A stretch of 64,000 nucleotides of DNA from Stenopsyche tienmushanensis. Its lineage: Eukaryota; Arthropoda; Insecta; Trichoptera; Stenopsychidae. Below, one piece after another: positions 1 through 11,716 of this stretch. Positions within the stretch are counted from its first letter, which is position 1. Each line of letters begins with the position of its first letter. Below the pieces are notes generated by a model. The model did not search any database and was not told the origin of the DNA. It saw only the letters and a list, made by a program, of their open reading frames with translations. The stretch is from NCBI GenBank assembly GCA_008973525.1, contig WACJ01000403.1:186001-250000 (forward strand), read 5' to 3'. The position numbers were made by a program, and so were the translations under genes.

Positions 1-1340
1 TTACAATGGCAGAAATCTGATTGCTCTGGTAAGCACATAAGTAAATAATAGAAGGCTTTATCTCTCATAGCTTCAATCTTTCACCCCCTAATTAAAATAA
101 AATCATGTTTTGCTATTTTTAATAAATAATATATGGGTGCTACCGACAACAATTTAGGAAACACATATTGGTAAATAAACAAATATTTATATGAAACTTT
201 CATCAAAATATCCACCTTTGGCATTTATTACGATGTATATTTTTGGCGTTATTTGTAACTACTTAATTAATTAAATAACGCTTATCAGTATTCAAGTAGG
301 ATATTTCAGAGCATATCGGCACAAGCTGGTAAAAGATTTTTATTAAATTCCTAGTTTTTGCCTCCAAAATAATAATGAAAAGCTCATCTTTTTGAGGCAA
401 AATTTTCAAATTCGGATTCATTCATCGAATTTTATGTTGTTGTGCATAAAGCAGCTAGTTCTATTTATCCAATTTGTTTTATTTGGGTTTCTTTAGTGCT
501 TTTACATCCATAAAGTCTTTATAAATTCAAACAAATCTTTGTTCTACATTATATGATCTGGTTTCATTCAATTTTGCTACTGAGAAGCTGTAAGATTATT
601 TTTTTAGACGATAATATAATCACCGTTCGTAGTATATTTTAGTCGGCCCGGTATTTTCCTGTTCTTTAAATACCCATTCTCCTAATGCCTTTCAATGATA
701 TAATGCACCGTTTTTATGAAAATTTACATTTTTTAGCAATTTATTTGATTGAGACCTCTTTATTTTGATAGCACACTTGATCTGGCGGGTTAAAAGTAAT
801 AAACAAGCAAATTTATTATGTATTTTCTAATATGGTCTTTGTAATTAGCCTAAGTCTATATATCATCCGCCAAACATTAAAAAAATATATATTCTTGAAC
901 ATTACCAAGCAATGCCAAGCCAAAGTGCTTAACAGCACTTTAGCCTTATCTTAAAAGGACCCAGCTTTTATAAATAATACCCTCAACTACTTTTTCTAAG
1001 TTGTTTGCATTATTTTCTAGATTTGGCCCATCTGCCAAATTAAAACTTTTTGACGCATTTTTGCATAAAATAAATTAATATGAATTTTAAAAAAATGATT
1101 AATTTTGTAACGAGTGTCGATAAGAATTTTGATTTAAAATGATTTCAATATTTTTGCGGTCAACGGACTTAAGATGGTTTTAAATCCAAAGACGTATAAA
1201 TTTTATCTCACATTAAATTTTCAATAAATTTTCCAAGCCGAAGCTAGCGATCCAAAAAATACTCAAATGCCATGCAATAAAAATAAATTCATCCCATTCC
1301 CCCAAAGAATATACGTCTCTCTCGATTCTTTCCAAGATTT
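1..1340. other. AT-rich non-coding stretch
   Basis: No reading frame, inverted repeat or dispersed-repeat match was recognised. The stretch is homopolymer-rich and AT-rich, as expected for arthropod intergenic or intronic DNA. Confidence 0.6.
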
Positions 1341-1349
1341 GGCCATTTA

Positions 1350-1950
1350 GAACAGACCGAATGTAAATGATGGGTTTCTAGAAGAGGAGGAGTATCAGAT
1401 GACACATACAACTGGACATCTTGGAAGGCCACGTTCCCTAAAATGCCCGTTTGAGCGACCTCCGTCTATTACATATGCATTTGCCAAAGGTCACGTTGGA
1501 TTTAATATGCCGTTTCGCATGGTGCAATTTCAAAGTATATGTTTACCCCCAATCAAAGTGGTGATTTACATGTCTGGATTTGGGTTATAAATTTCGACGA
1601 GCAAATATTTGGCAAGTGGTTCATCGCACAAGACAAACACGCAAAGCCGATTATTGGTCGAAACAATGTGGTTACATACCGCAACTGTTGACATCCTTCG
1701 TATGCTAAGCTATGAGAACTCATCGAAAGTCACACATCCACAGGAGTTGATGTAGCTCGTTACATATGTGATGAATGTGGGTCTATAATTAATGTGCATT
1801 GTCAACCGTGCCTATTTAGGTCAACTCGATGATATAAAGGTGAGGTTGCGATGGAAAATGGTTGGAATTAAGACGATTTCTAATGGGATCATCATACGAA
1901 TGTTTCAAACAAAGAGTGTCGAATGACAAAGCAGTCCTTTAAAGCACTCC
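1350..1950 (+). pseudogene. Unidentified decayed protein with zinc-ribbon-like cysteines
   Basis: This block has a more protein-like composition than its surroundings. One frame is open for 63 codons from an ATG at 1399. A second plus frame, from about 1560, reads on for roughly 200 codons with only a few stops. That frame contains a C-x2-C-x7-C-x2-C arrangement (cysteine codons at 1767, 1776, 1800 and 1809) preceded by VDVARYICDECG, which looks like a zinc ribbon or knuckle. Switching between two frames with sparse stops is what an old, frameshifted coding insertion looks like. I do not recognise the family. It could be a transposon-encoded accessory protein, a processed pseudogene or an old viral insertion. 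No inverted repeats or target duplication were found around it. Confidence 0.3.
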
Positions 1951-2764
1951 CGAAATGATGCTCTTGAATGACGAAAAACGGGTGAGACAATCGTCAGAAG
2001 AATTAGGGTGGCGAGTGGAGTGGTAGGGTCATTAAATACATCAGTCAACCGGAATGTAAGACATAAGCCGAAAACAAAGCCTGCTACCTAAAAAATCGAC
2101 CGACTTTTGCACACAACTATAGATAGCCTGAAAAGCTCTTATACTGCTCGCTGCTGAAGTCGGTATTTTTTATTCCATGCTTCTTTATTATTGTGTTAAT
2201 TAGAGCAGACATATTGCTCAAGTAGCATGGAATGAGCTGGTTCGGTGATGAAAGAATACATAAAATAAGAATGCTGCGTTAAAAATTGTGGGCGGTTCAT
2301 TTTAAAAAAAAATACACAAACATTGTGTCAAAAATATTTTATAAAAATATCCAATATCAGCAATCATAAACAACTCAATTCAAGCTTTACAATGTATAAA
2401 AAAATATAATGGTCGAAGTGAAAAATATAGTCGGCTATAAGAACTTTGCAAATAAAATTTTGCAATATCAGAATCTTGCGGATATTCTTGGCTTTTTAAT
2501 GAGATTTATAAAAGTGAATTGGCATCAATTCCAATATAATATTATCTGGAGCACTCAACTATGAAAAAATTGATTTATCCTAATTGAACTAGAAACAACA
2601 GCTATCCGGATGCTTATTATGAAAGATAGGATTCAAATCCAGATTAAAAAATAATATTGATGAGTAAAAATTCATCAATATTATTCGTGTAGAATGTTTA
2701 TTATAAAAGGACTAAAATGTTTCAAATAATGCTAGAATTTTTTTTTTAAAAATCAAAAATTAAT
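1951..2764. other. AT-rich non-coding stretch with an isolated B-box-like motif
   Basis: No gene is seen. GGATTCAAATCC at 2629-2640 resembles an RNA polymerase III B box and is followed by AGATT, as in the better candidate near 18.35 kb, but no convincing A box lies upstream. The rest is featureless. Confidence 0.4.
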
Positions 2765-2860
2765 CACCCGAAAAAGGAATGAAAACCTAAACTGAACCGA
2801 AAAAATGTTTGAAACTGAACCGAAATAGAAAAAATAATAGTTCGATGCACCGGTTTAGAT
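2765..2860. repeat. Degenerate hAT-type terminal region, AACCGAA-rich
   Basis: Repeated blocks such as ACTGAACCGAAAAA, followed by TTCGATGCACCGG, resemble the subterminal AACCG arrays of hAT elements. Similar blocks recur at 39.06-39.17, 39.29, 40.14-40.24 and 50.33-50.39 kb. No partner end or target duplication was found, so this is a fragment. Confidence 0.35.
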
Positions 2861-3135
2861 AATCTTGCAGAAATGCTTTTGAATTACTTGATTTGCTTAA
2901 TAATTAAAATATCATATTAAAACAATGATACTTTCAATATTTATAGATTTATAGATCATAGATACTATCCTACGTGAAAAAAAAATCCAGATAAACCTAT
3001 CCTAAATTTACCAAGTCTTAAAGTTAAATGAGAAGCCACCAAATTTGTCTCACTGAATTAATCTGTAAGAGACTCCCACATTACAATCATTTCAATTAGC
3101 TCGTTTCTTCAGCTAATCAATGACAAAATCTAAAT

Positions 3136-3210
3136 CAGTAGTTCTTTAACCCCTGAGGGTCCGCGAAGCCATTACCAGAGGTCCGCGAAAATATAAAAAA
3201 AAACATTTAT
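3136..3210 (+). repeat. hAT-like terminus (CAGTAGTTC type)
   Basis: CAGTAGTTCTTTAACCCC followed by GAGGGTCCGCGAAGCC and a second GGTCCGCGAA has the form of a hAT element end (CAG start, then short GC-rich subterminal repeats). No matching right end was seen, so the copy is truncated or diverged. Confidence 0.4.
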
Positions 3211-3564
3211 CTACATCTAAACAATATATTTTCGTGAAATCCGCTGATCTAGGTGAAATATAAAAATCAGTTGCAAATATCACGTCTATGTTGCCAATGA
3301 AATAAAATATATTAAATACACATTAAAACCCCTAATTTATTGCATTGGATCCACACAGTGTATGTAGACATTTTTATGCGGCAATTGAATATTTCGCACA
3401 AATCAAGGGAAATAATTTTTAAGCTTTGTAATGCGATTATCATATGCCCTCCTATAGCCTCATGGAATTAATTTCAATAAATATTTTCATCGACATTTAT
3501 TATAAATTACCATGTCTATTTGATATCATAAAATGCAAAATCTATGATAAAATCCAAGATATTA

Positions 3565-5261
3565 AGGGCATTCAAATATAACCCGGAATTTGGATTTTTC
3601 TTAATCACAGATCGACATGAGCAGCGCATCGCGTGAGATAATCAATAGTTAGGAGTTCGGAGAGGTGATACCTGCACACACAGCCCTTATATGTACACTA
3701 GGGCAGTCCTTATTTTTCAACTTTTAAAAAACTGGGCGGTCACCCCGTCATATGATTTTCTGTCCTAAAAAATGAATACGTGTTTTTTTTATTTTAAAAA
3801 AAAATTAAAGGTAGTCAAAGTCAAAGTTTCAGAGAAAAAACATTGTATGGCCACTTAGCTATTAATCTAGCTTATTGATTTTAGTATGTTTATTAGTCTA
3901 TTTTGAAGTGGAATAGCATGCAAAAGACTCACTACTTCACTACAGATAACCCTCCTACCCTTCCTCCCTTTCTTAATTATTTCCTGCGGGTACGTATTGA
4001 GATTGAGCCCTGCCCTGCTCCTCACTTCTAATTCAGTCATTAGCGAAGGACGCTCTTTTTGTTTTTTTGATCACAGTGATTATAAAACAGTAATTTATGA
4101 TACCAAGTCCTCAAAAATCATAGAAAATATTACTGCAAACGGGATTTATTTTGCTCAAAAACAACTTCAAGTGTATTAACTTTGAGATGACTATAAAGAA
4201 TTACTGAATCTTTACAACATTTTCTTGGGAGGAATTCCTGAAAAAGGAGTTTCATTTAGGAGGCTTACTGAACTTCAACGTGCGAAATGGATGGCTAAAT
4301 TTGTGTTAGTTGATTTTTTTTTATCTAAACATCAATTTAAACTGACGAAAAAGGAAACGAAAACAGTGAAAGTTATTTGTTTTTTCACAGACAAGCCCTT
4401 GTCGGATATTTAGCACCAAGTAACGACTTACAATTATTAAAAGATCTGGTATCCTTTAAAAATACAGACCAAACAATGGTCAAAGTTGCCATGAAAAAAA
4501 TACTGGGCCATTTATGGTACTTGTCGGAAGAATTGATGTCTTTTGCATTTTTTGACAACGAACTTTCAATCAAAGATATATAAAATATAGTAGATGCACT
4601 AAGAATCGTAGGTGTAGAAGATTGCCCGAAAAGAAAAAACATTGATGTCGAACACATCAATGAAAAAAGCATGAAAGACTTTTTTACGATCTCATAACAG
4701 TTTTTGAATAAAGATGTTGAAACATGGAAGGGATAGCTTTGATTTTAAGGCTGCAAAGAAATGGTCCATTCTATGTGGGTGTTACCTCAATGAAAGAATA
4801 TGATAAATTGATGACAATCGACGAAGAGTAAAAGCAATATCCTGATACAAAAAAATCAACGCTTGTACCCTGAATATTTATGATTTTAGTATTAAATGGG
4901 AATCTTTATTTGTTTTAATTTTTTTAATGAAAATTCAAACCTTGGTAGCGACCCCCAAATATTTTTTGACCCAAATAATGACCACCCTAATATACACTCC
5001 AGTACACCCATAAGTGAGCGAAAAGCAATATCTTCTGTTGCGCAACGCGTAATTATTCGTTTTCTCATAAACAATGAACTGCTTATCGTAACAAAAGACA
5101 AAGAAAACCGATTCGAGCTGTCTCTCTTGCATTCTTTTTTCTTCAATGACGGTTCCAAGAAGCTGGATTAAATGTGTTTCTAATGAAGGAAACTATTCTT
5201 TGTATGTTTGTAATTGTATTCTTATACATCACAAAATTCCGGGTTATATTTGAATCTCCCT
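3565..5261 (+). mobile_element. 1.7-kb terminal-inverted-repeat element carrying a decayed ORF
   Basis: The left end starts AGGG at 3565 and runs into ATTCAAATATAACCCGG at 3570. The same sequence is inverted at 5234-5261, giving AGGG plus a 22-base perfect inverted match with a one-base indel between them. TA precedes the left end; the right flank reads CA, so the expected TA duplication is at best half preserved. The TA context suggests a mariner/IS630-type mechanism, which is inference. Inside, on the plus strand, is a relic of a common arthropod repeat-encoded protein (4225-4860). A second possible element start (TAGGGCAGTCCTTATTTTTC near 3702) lies inside the left arm, so nesting is possible. 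Confidence 0.6.
4225..4860 (+). pseudogene. Relic of the multicopy arthropod KWMAK/HLWYLS repeat protein
   Basis: Frames joined across frameshifts show AKWMAKFVLVDFFLSKHQFKL (read in two parts at 4276-4340), then APSNDLQLLKDL (about 4417-4455), then LGHLWYLSEELMSFAFFDNEL (in two parts, about 4500-4570), CPKRKNID, and MTIDEE (about 4815). These blocks occur in this order in an uncharacterised protein that I recall as highly multicopy in crustacean, spider and insect genomes; its function is not established. The normal protein is several hundred residues long, whereas this copy is split over at least three frames with stops and is not functional. The 4896-5171 open frame may be a diverged 3' part of the same gene. 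Its place between inverted repeats suggests this copy travelled with a DNA transposon. Confidence 0.6.
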
Positions 5262-6368
5262 CATAAATGAAAGACGCGCGGTATGATGTATTCTATCGCC
5301 TCCTTTCACGCCCCTCGCTGCTAATAATGGCCTTAATTCTCAGCTATGAAGTGCTTTCGAGCTTACACACAAGTTGACTTAGCAAGATGGACTTATCAGA
5401 ATATAACATGTCTATCTACTATATCTTGCATCTCATCATGCTATAACATAAACGTTCTCACGGAAACACACATTCCGCGATCAATATGATACAAGCTCTA
5501 ATTAGCGCCGAATAATCTATTGTGTTTATTGGTGGTTTATTTCATGAGGCATGCTTTTATTGTGTGCTTTATTTTCTTAATGTGTTTTTTTGCTCGATGA
5601 AAGCGTGCTAATTGAGTTTTTGAACTTGAAATTCCATGCAATTCGTACCGAAAATAGATCGACATTTATCATCTGAACGTGGAAATAGTAGGTAATTCAC
5701 AGCTAAAAATAAAGCCCTGTAATAATTTTCGTGAGGTTTGTTTTCTTTCCGTCTTCCGGGAGACACGAATACTGCGGTCAATATTTGACCTGAGAGGAAA
5801 AATTAACTTTACTTTCGTTTCCCCTACTTTTTAAAGCATACAGCCTCGAAGGCAAGGCTGCTAGGGAAGACGAAAATTTGCATTGGGGAAAAATTCCATT
5901 ATTTTATTTATCAGAATTTTCTTCAAAATGCGTATCGATTAGTTATTTGACCTTTGGTTTATAAAATTTTCCGCCGTCGTCTTTTTCATCGGAGGAAATA
6001 TTCATCTCGCTTTGTTGCCTTGGCAAAATTGAAATTGTCAACTCGATCAATTAACACACCAGGAAACGTTTTCAATTTATGACGTATTTACCGAAACGTC
6101 GACTAACATTATCGCTGTCAAAATTTGACAAGGCTTTTGACAATAAATTGAAAATAATAGAATATATACCAAAAATGTATGTCAATTCGTTAGCTTATAG
6201 TCTATTTACACTAACGTTGAAGTTTACAAACCCCCCTAAAAAACATGACATGAAACTCCCATCGAAAATGTGTTGCAAACAGTCAGTAGTAACATACTGC
6301 GCCTGTTTTATTACATATTACACAAACACAGTTTAATCGTTTAGCTAAAAAAAAAATCCGTTAATAAA
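5262..6368. other. Non-coding stretch
   Basis: No supported gene. The 85-codon open frame at 6079-6336 has no recognisable domain and is treated as chance. Base composition is slightly less AT-rich around 5.7-6.0 kb. Confidence 0.5.
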
Positions 6369-6370
6369 TA

Positions 6371-6768
6371 TTAGATTGGAAACTATGAAACAGGCGTTAG
6401 AGCTAAATCTGTGTTCAGTTGCGATTAAATGGGATTTATTGTAATATGCACTCGATATTTTTGTTATTAAATTTTAAATGTATTCTTCTTAATTATTTCG
6501 TAAAATGTTTTCGTATTTGTATCCAATTTTTGTCCGAACTCAAGCTTCTGATATTGTATGATAATCAAAAACGATCAAGCAAATGAGTAGATAAGAATAC
6601 ACCACCGGGACACACCCCTAAGCCGAAATTTCACCAAAAGAAGACTATGGTTACCATATGGTGGAATGCCAAAAGAGTTTTTTCGATTGAATATAATAAA
6701 TAATGTGAAAGATAGCGAATTTGATTTCTTATTTTTACTCAACGCCCGTTTCATAGTTTCCAATCTAA
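6371..6768. mobile_element. 398-bp mariner deletion derivative (MITE-like)
   Basis: The ends are 28-bp inverted repeats differing at one position. The left end is TTAGATTGGAAACTATGAAA at 6371 continuing to 6398; the right end is its inverse at 6741-6768. TA lies immediately outside both ends (6369-6370 and 6769-6770), as expected for the mariner TA target duplication. A short in-frame piece of mariner catalytic core survives inside (6615-6694). The element is therefore an internally deleted mariner that could only have moved with transposase supplied by another copy. Near-identical ends suggest it is younger than most other elements here. Confidence 0.85.
6615..6694 (+). pseudogene. Mariner transposase core fragment inside the MITE
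   Basis: Twenty-six uninterrupted codons read PKPKFHQKKTMVTIWWNAKR then VFSIEY. This matches the conserved mariner stretch between the first and second catalytic aspartates, typically KPNxHxxKVMLxIWWDxKGVVxYE. The helix-turn-helix region, all three catalytic aspartates and the C terminus are missing. Together with the 28-bp ends it ties the element to the mariner family. Confidence 0.75.
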
Positions 6769-6770
6769 TA

Positions 6771-8600
6771 ATAAACAGCAATGCATAAAATCGACTTTTC
6801 CCCAAGGACTATTTCAATTCTACCTTGCAAGTCTAGCATATTTTTAAATACAATAATATCCTAACGTATGATGAAATCACAATTCAGCAATGAGCAGTCA
6901 TTTATCTAAGTTGAGGAACTTCAATAAAAGCGCATAAGATCGATATATTTTTTAATAATAAATGTTAGCTTAGTCCCATTAACGATTACAGTATTTCAAT
7001 GTGAATGAAAACTTTGAAAAATATTTTTTTATTATAAAAGTTATTATTGTCGCTTCTTAGAATATGCATCTATCAAGAAAGCTAATAACTGATAACTGCA
7101 AAGTAACAAGTTTCAATCGCATCATCTATTGCTGCGAACTAACGATGGAACTTTAGCTCTTATCGGAAAATTTGCATTGTATTCATGCAAAATACTTGTA
7201 TATTGATCCAATAGACACAATTGCATAAGAATTTTTAAATAAAATATTTATCGAATTCGTTACTATGATATAGAATAAGGCCTCGATTTGAATATGTTTA
7301 TAAACTCCAGATGCTATTATCTGATTTACATTCAGAAATTGTGAGATGAATATTGCCGGTATGGAGCAAGAAGATAATTAAAGTATAATAGAATTACTGA
7401 TGTACGCTTTAGAACGTATAGCAGAATAGCGCATATCATGCAGTCAATTGATTCGAATTAAGTGATTGCAGCGAGTGCACATCCCCAATCAGCTAAAGTG
7501 CATCTGACAATTACAAAATTTGCTATAGGGACCAACTGGAATCGAATTATGAAATTTGCATTAACAAACCGCTGTGACATACTTTCGTCCGACGAAAAGT
7601 GTTCCAGTCGGATGGCTGCATTCCATCCTTGGCAGATCAAAACCATAGAATATAAGAAAATTTTAAACAGCGCTTTTGTCCTGCATAATCTGCGTAGTCA
7701 CCCGTTAATATTCGCTAAATCGGGTGGATCAAAGTCGACAGGTATAAATTCGCAACCAAACGCCATGAAGGTAAGACGACGGGCGCCGAAAGACAACTCC
7801 ACCCCTGACCCGAGATGATTAAATAGTCTGCTCATCCTTACCCGGCGTAATTTTACGGAACTTTAGCGGTGAATTTATCCAGCGCGTGTATTATCCTGAT
7901 AGATTATTCACTAAATTACTTCCATCCGTTTAGCATGAAAACGGGATCAAACCGCAAAAGTGGGGGCTGGACCGCAACCCACTTTTGGACAATGAGGCAA
8001 GTTTTGCACAAGGCACTCATCATCGCAGCATAAAACAATTTTGCAGAAAAGGGACCGATCAACTTATCCGTTCAAACATTATGGATAATCTGTAAAGTGT
8101 ACCGGTGGCGTAATGTCTTCAAGTTCGCCGGCGGCCCTCCCAAAATTATTCATCTTCGGCGACCGCAGGTTTGGCTATACGAAAATAGCCCCGAACAACA
8201 CAATTACCCGACTCAATTTATGCAGCAATTTTTCAAATTTCATTCCGTGCTTTTACGATCGACACATAAAATATATGCTGTCGCGTGCACATCAAAGCGT
8301 CAGTAAAGGATCGTCAAACTTTTGGAGCGCCGCCGGAAGCACTGGATGTTGGCATATCTTCCCTGCACCACTTATGAGACCGCCACTTATTCCCTGAATT
8401 ATACGACAGCCATGGGTATTCTTTAAGATTTTGGCAAAGACGACGATTTGAACTAAGCTGAAGATCAAGTCGTATTTTGCGTCGTTTGCTTTGTACGCAT
8501 CATTTGACAGAAACAGTATCAACCATCTAATTAAGAATATCTTCACTTTGTATTTTTTACTGTCTGAAATGCATGACCTCATTTAAAACAAGCTGTAGAA
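6771..8600. other. Non-coding; 7.44-8.40 kb less AT-rich
   Basis: The stretch from about 7440 to 8400 is richer in G+C and holds a 118-codon plus frame starting with GTG (7462-7818) and a 96-codon minus frame (8292-8582). Neither has a recognisable motif, and the longer one has no ATG start at its head, so both are treated as chance openings in a less AT-rich block. It could contain a conserved non-coding element or an untranslated exon; the sequence alone does not show which. Confidence 0.4.
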
Positions 8601-8608
8601 TCTATTTG

Positions 8609-9016
8609 GTCTTATAAACTATAAATAATGCCAATGCTGTAGTATTCAGCATATTGCTAATAAACCAGCAACTCTGGCTTTGTATAATATAGACTATTTT
8701 TTAACTCGAAAACCATGATTAAATGTTAATACCTCTCTTGTGCTTGTTGTAAAATAACATTACCTGTGGCTTTTGGACTTCTCCAACAATTTCGGTATTA
8801 TAATGGACAATGGGATAACAGCTTTTGATTTTTTCGGAACGTATGAAACAGCTGCAATAGGCAGTGCTGTAGTTTGTCCACGTTATCGAAAGTTATGAAA
8901 CAGTTGCCAGCAATAATCGTCCTCCCACTTCCTTCGTACTTATCAGTTAATTCCAGTAGCAGTCCTTTTTCATCTAAGTTGACTGCTCTCTGGCTTCCTT
9001 CTTCTTTTCCAGTATA
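8609..9016 (-). pseudogene. piggyBac transposase relic, catalytic core
   Basis: On the minus strand the first block (9016 down to 8798) reads YTGKEEGSQRAVNLDEKG, then LLLELTDKYEGSGRTIIAGN, CFITFDNVDKLQHCLLQLF and HTFRKNQK. This matches the piggyBac segment YTGK...VVLxLxEPYxGxGRxVTTDNFFTS...LRKNK. After frameshifts come LFYNKHKRGINI (family YYNKTKGGID) and WFISNMLNTTALALFIVY (family WPVALFYNMLNIAxINAxIIY) at 8667-8609. The catalytic TDNFF motif has become AGNCF, so a catalytic aspartate is lost. A stop at 8798-8800 and frame changes confirm inactivity. No TTAA-bounded ends were found; the upstream (N-terminal) side is cut by another repeat at 9076-9148. Confidence 0.85.
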
Positions 9017-9075
9017 TAAGATACCTTTACAAGAATATCAATTTCCCAAATCACATATGTTAAAATATCTTATGG

Positions 9076-9148
9076 AGCAAAAGTATAAAAAAATCCTTAC
9101 GGAACATGAAGAAGAACGAGATTTCAAAAGCAAAATGATCTGGACAGA
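9076..9148 (+). repeat. Dispersed repeat C, short copy
   Basis: TTACGGAACATGAAGAAGAA and its flanks match longer copies at 15109-15500 and 55991-56321. The segment could encode LTEHEEERD, but no intact frame exists in any copy. It abuts the piggyBac relic and may have truncated it. Confidence 0.6.
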
Positions 9149-9254
9149 TTGAGAGAAGCGACGACCTATGCCATAATGACAACCAAAAATCGCATAAATA
9201 TACCATTGTGTATTAACCTTTAACAAACAAGTTTTTCGTAATTATCGTCGGTAG

Positions 9255-9585
9255 ATTCATAATATTTTAACTTTAAATAAATCCAGAATCAGAAAACGTA
9301 AATATTTCATATGGATAGAATCCGGCATTGTATGCTGTTTTTCTATTTGGATTGGAAAGCCATAAAAACTAGTAAAACAAACAAAACATATTTATGGTGA
9401 AATAGTAACAGTCCACAGATGTCAATATTGATTTTAAAAATGTATATCGGGCGATAGAAGCTTAAGGGATGTACCTAAAACGGGAGATCCTTCGAATTTT
9501 GATAACGAAGCAATAAAATCTCAGTCGAGGAGTTATCGTAAAGACTGCGTTCCCCACGGATCTCTGTACAAATATATATTCGAAC
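9255..9585 (+). pseudogene. Mariner N-terminal fragment, same family as 16.5, 28.0 and 44.2 kb
   Basis: The segment aligns with the left half of the copy at 44.16 kb: GCATTGTATGCTGTTT, AGAAGCTTAAGGGATG and GAGGAGTTATCGTAAA are shared. Translation across frames gives SGDRSLRDVPKTGDPSNFDN then EAIKS, matching the mariner helix-turn-helix linker (SGDxSLxDxPRSGRPSxxDxExIKxL). Both terminal inverted repeats and the catalytic domain are absent. Confidence 0.65.
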
Positions 9586-9596
9586 ATGTTTTTGTG

Positions 9597-9925
9597 CATT
9601 TTTTTTTGTGCGATTTCGAAGTTATGCGGTTTTTTTTAAGGCATTTTTTTATTTCATAAAGAGTACGTATCGAGATATTTTGGATAAAATAGGAAATAAA
9701 TTACCAAGACTAACCGAAATATAGAAAAATATTATAATTGGGGACTGTGGAAATCATATTGCATCCTTGTCTCCATGTCCTTTATTCTGGTTTAGATTGT
9801 TTTCAGAGTTATGCGGTTTTTAAAATCCATGGAACGCATCTTCACTTTTGCTATGTAAGTCATAGGTTTTTTTGTGCGATTTTCCGCGAAACGCATCTAC
9901 CGCACAAAAAAAGGTCGCTCATATT
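9597..9925 (+). mobile_element. Tigger/pogo-like MITE, copy 1
   Basis: The left side reads TTTGTGCGATTTCGAAGTTA and the right side CGCATCTACCGCACAAAAAA. The element aligns, in opposite orientation, with the better bounded copy at 47831-48389: both contain TTAAAATCCATGGAA and the TTTTGTGCG-type ends. Inferred to be a non-autonomous Tigger/pogo-type element. The 142-codon frame at 9738-10166 runs through its right part and is not a gene. Confidence 0.55.
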
Positions 9926-10169
9926 CATAAAATGTATAAAAATAATCTGGGTTATATGGATAATAGCATGTACATATCTTACACGATCGACGCCGTTTTT
10001 AAATATATACAGCAAAAACACATCTGAACATCCAAAAGTCAATAAATACGAATCAAATGCCATAAATATAATTCAAACACACAATAATTTCATTAAACCG
10101 CAGTGCAGCTTTTGCGGTCAACTTATAAAACATGAATGCTGCATCAATTGTAACAAGTATATATGACCC

Positions 10170-11716
10170 GAAGCATACCTGGATTTGCTATTTATTTGAA
10201 TATCATTCCATAAAACTAAAACTAGTGAATAGCAACATTCATTGTGAACATTTGAAATTGCAAAATTTCATTTATTTATAGTATTCTCAGCCAATAAAGA
10301 CCTTGACGAAATAAATCCTCTCTGCTCGTTTCCTTCCTGATTTACAAGTTAATCCTCTTATCATCCAACATAAAATGCAGCTTTTGGCTCGCCCAGTTCA
10401 TGGTATTATTAGATCGAGGTTAATGCAATGTTATGATATTAGTTATGTATATATTCCAAGCTTGCCATATATACCATGCATTGCGAGATGCTTTTTACTA
10501 CTAAAATATATGAAAATTCAAATAGTATTTTAGAAATTTCAGTAGTAAATTACAGTACAAACGACATTAATATCTCAATCTATTTTTTTAATTTTGAATT
10601 CGGTCAATATTAATAATCATATTTAAATAAAATTTACTCACTTAGTGTTTTATCAATCTGTGTTTTAATAGACTTTTAAAAATGTTCAAGTAGGATTAAG
10701 AGGATACTCTCTTATCCAACACGTCCACGACTTGAAGCCAAAAGAGGTTTCTTTATTGAAATGCACGGTGTTACAGGACCTTCCTGAGGAGGGTGGCAGA
10801 TGGAATAGGGGGTTAAACCCCCCGGGACAACCAACGTCTGTAAATCAATCACTGACATCGTAAAAACGCTGCTCGCGCGTGCAAAGATCATCCTTTGTAA
10901 AACAATCAAACGTCACTCTTTGAAAACGAACCACTGAATTTCGGTTTAAACGCAAAATCCCAAACATTCACAAGCAATAATATTGATTTTAATATTCAAA
11001 CATACAAAAAATTAAGCTGAAAGTAGCTGACGACATTATTCAAAATGCGTATTCTCTGAAAGGAATATTTTACTTCAGAGTTTACTCCAAAAAATGGCTT
11101 ATAAATTCAAAGTTTATGAGAAGTTCTCAAACTCATACTGCGCCTAATAAAACATAACTTTAAAAAAAATATTTACGCATGGGACTACTTGAATTTACTG
11201 AATATACATAATTGATAATGCATTTATTGAACTTCGTGGCGAATATTGAATGAAATCTATTTTTCTGTTCAAATATTTTTTTTAAATCCATCAATACAAC
11301 AACCACATTTAAATATACAAAATAAAAATGGGTGGCATTACATGAGGCAAATCGATAATGATATCGATAGCACCCACTTTTTCGATTGATGTTAAAAATA
11401 GCCCCATTTATGTGAGTAGGTTTTGAATTGATGAGACTTGATGTGGCTAATTAATTTTACCATTGCTAATGAAGTCCCTAATGAAATTACTGAGATTAAC
11501 GATATAAATTCAACATTAATTTACAGAAATGCTACATATGGTACGTAAATTACATTTAAAAAAATAACAATGGTTAAAAACGTAGACAATTATAATTACC
11601 TGGATAAATAAGATCTATTTAGCTGAATGGATACAACAAACACCCAGATACGGAGAGGTTACTATGATTCCAACTAAAACTGATTTTGAAAATTGCAATA
11701 CTCCAATCGAGTTCCC
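10170..11716. other. Non-coding; small GC-richer block at 10.69-10.92 kb
   Basis: A 65-codon minus frame (10712-10909) sits in a GC-richer block that also has an AATAAA and the inverted motif GGGGGTTAAACCCCC near 10.81 kb. It has no recognisable protein motif or splice signals. It could be a transposon 3' end or an untranslated exon. The rest is AT-rich. Confidence 0.4.

Noticed and set aside
7462..7818. 118-codon plus open frame
   Set aside because: It starts at GTG without an ATG near the head, has no recognisable motif, and lies in a less AT-rich block where long open frames arise by chance.
9738..10166. 142-codon plus open frame ending in a cysteine-rich tail
   Set aside because: Its first half is the Tigger-like MITE read through; the cysteine pairs at the end are isolated and match no family I know.
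10712..10909. 65-codon minus frame as an exon
   Set aside because: No splice sites or domain were found; an AATAAA inside it suggests a 3' end rather than coding sequence.
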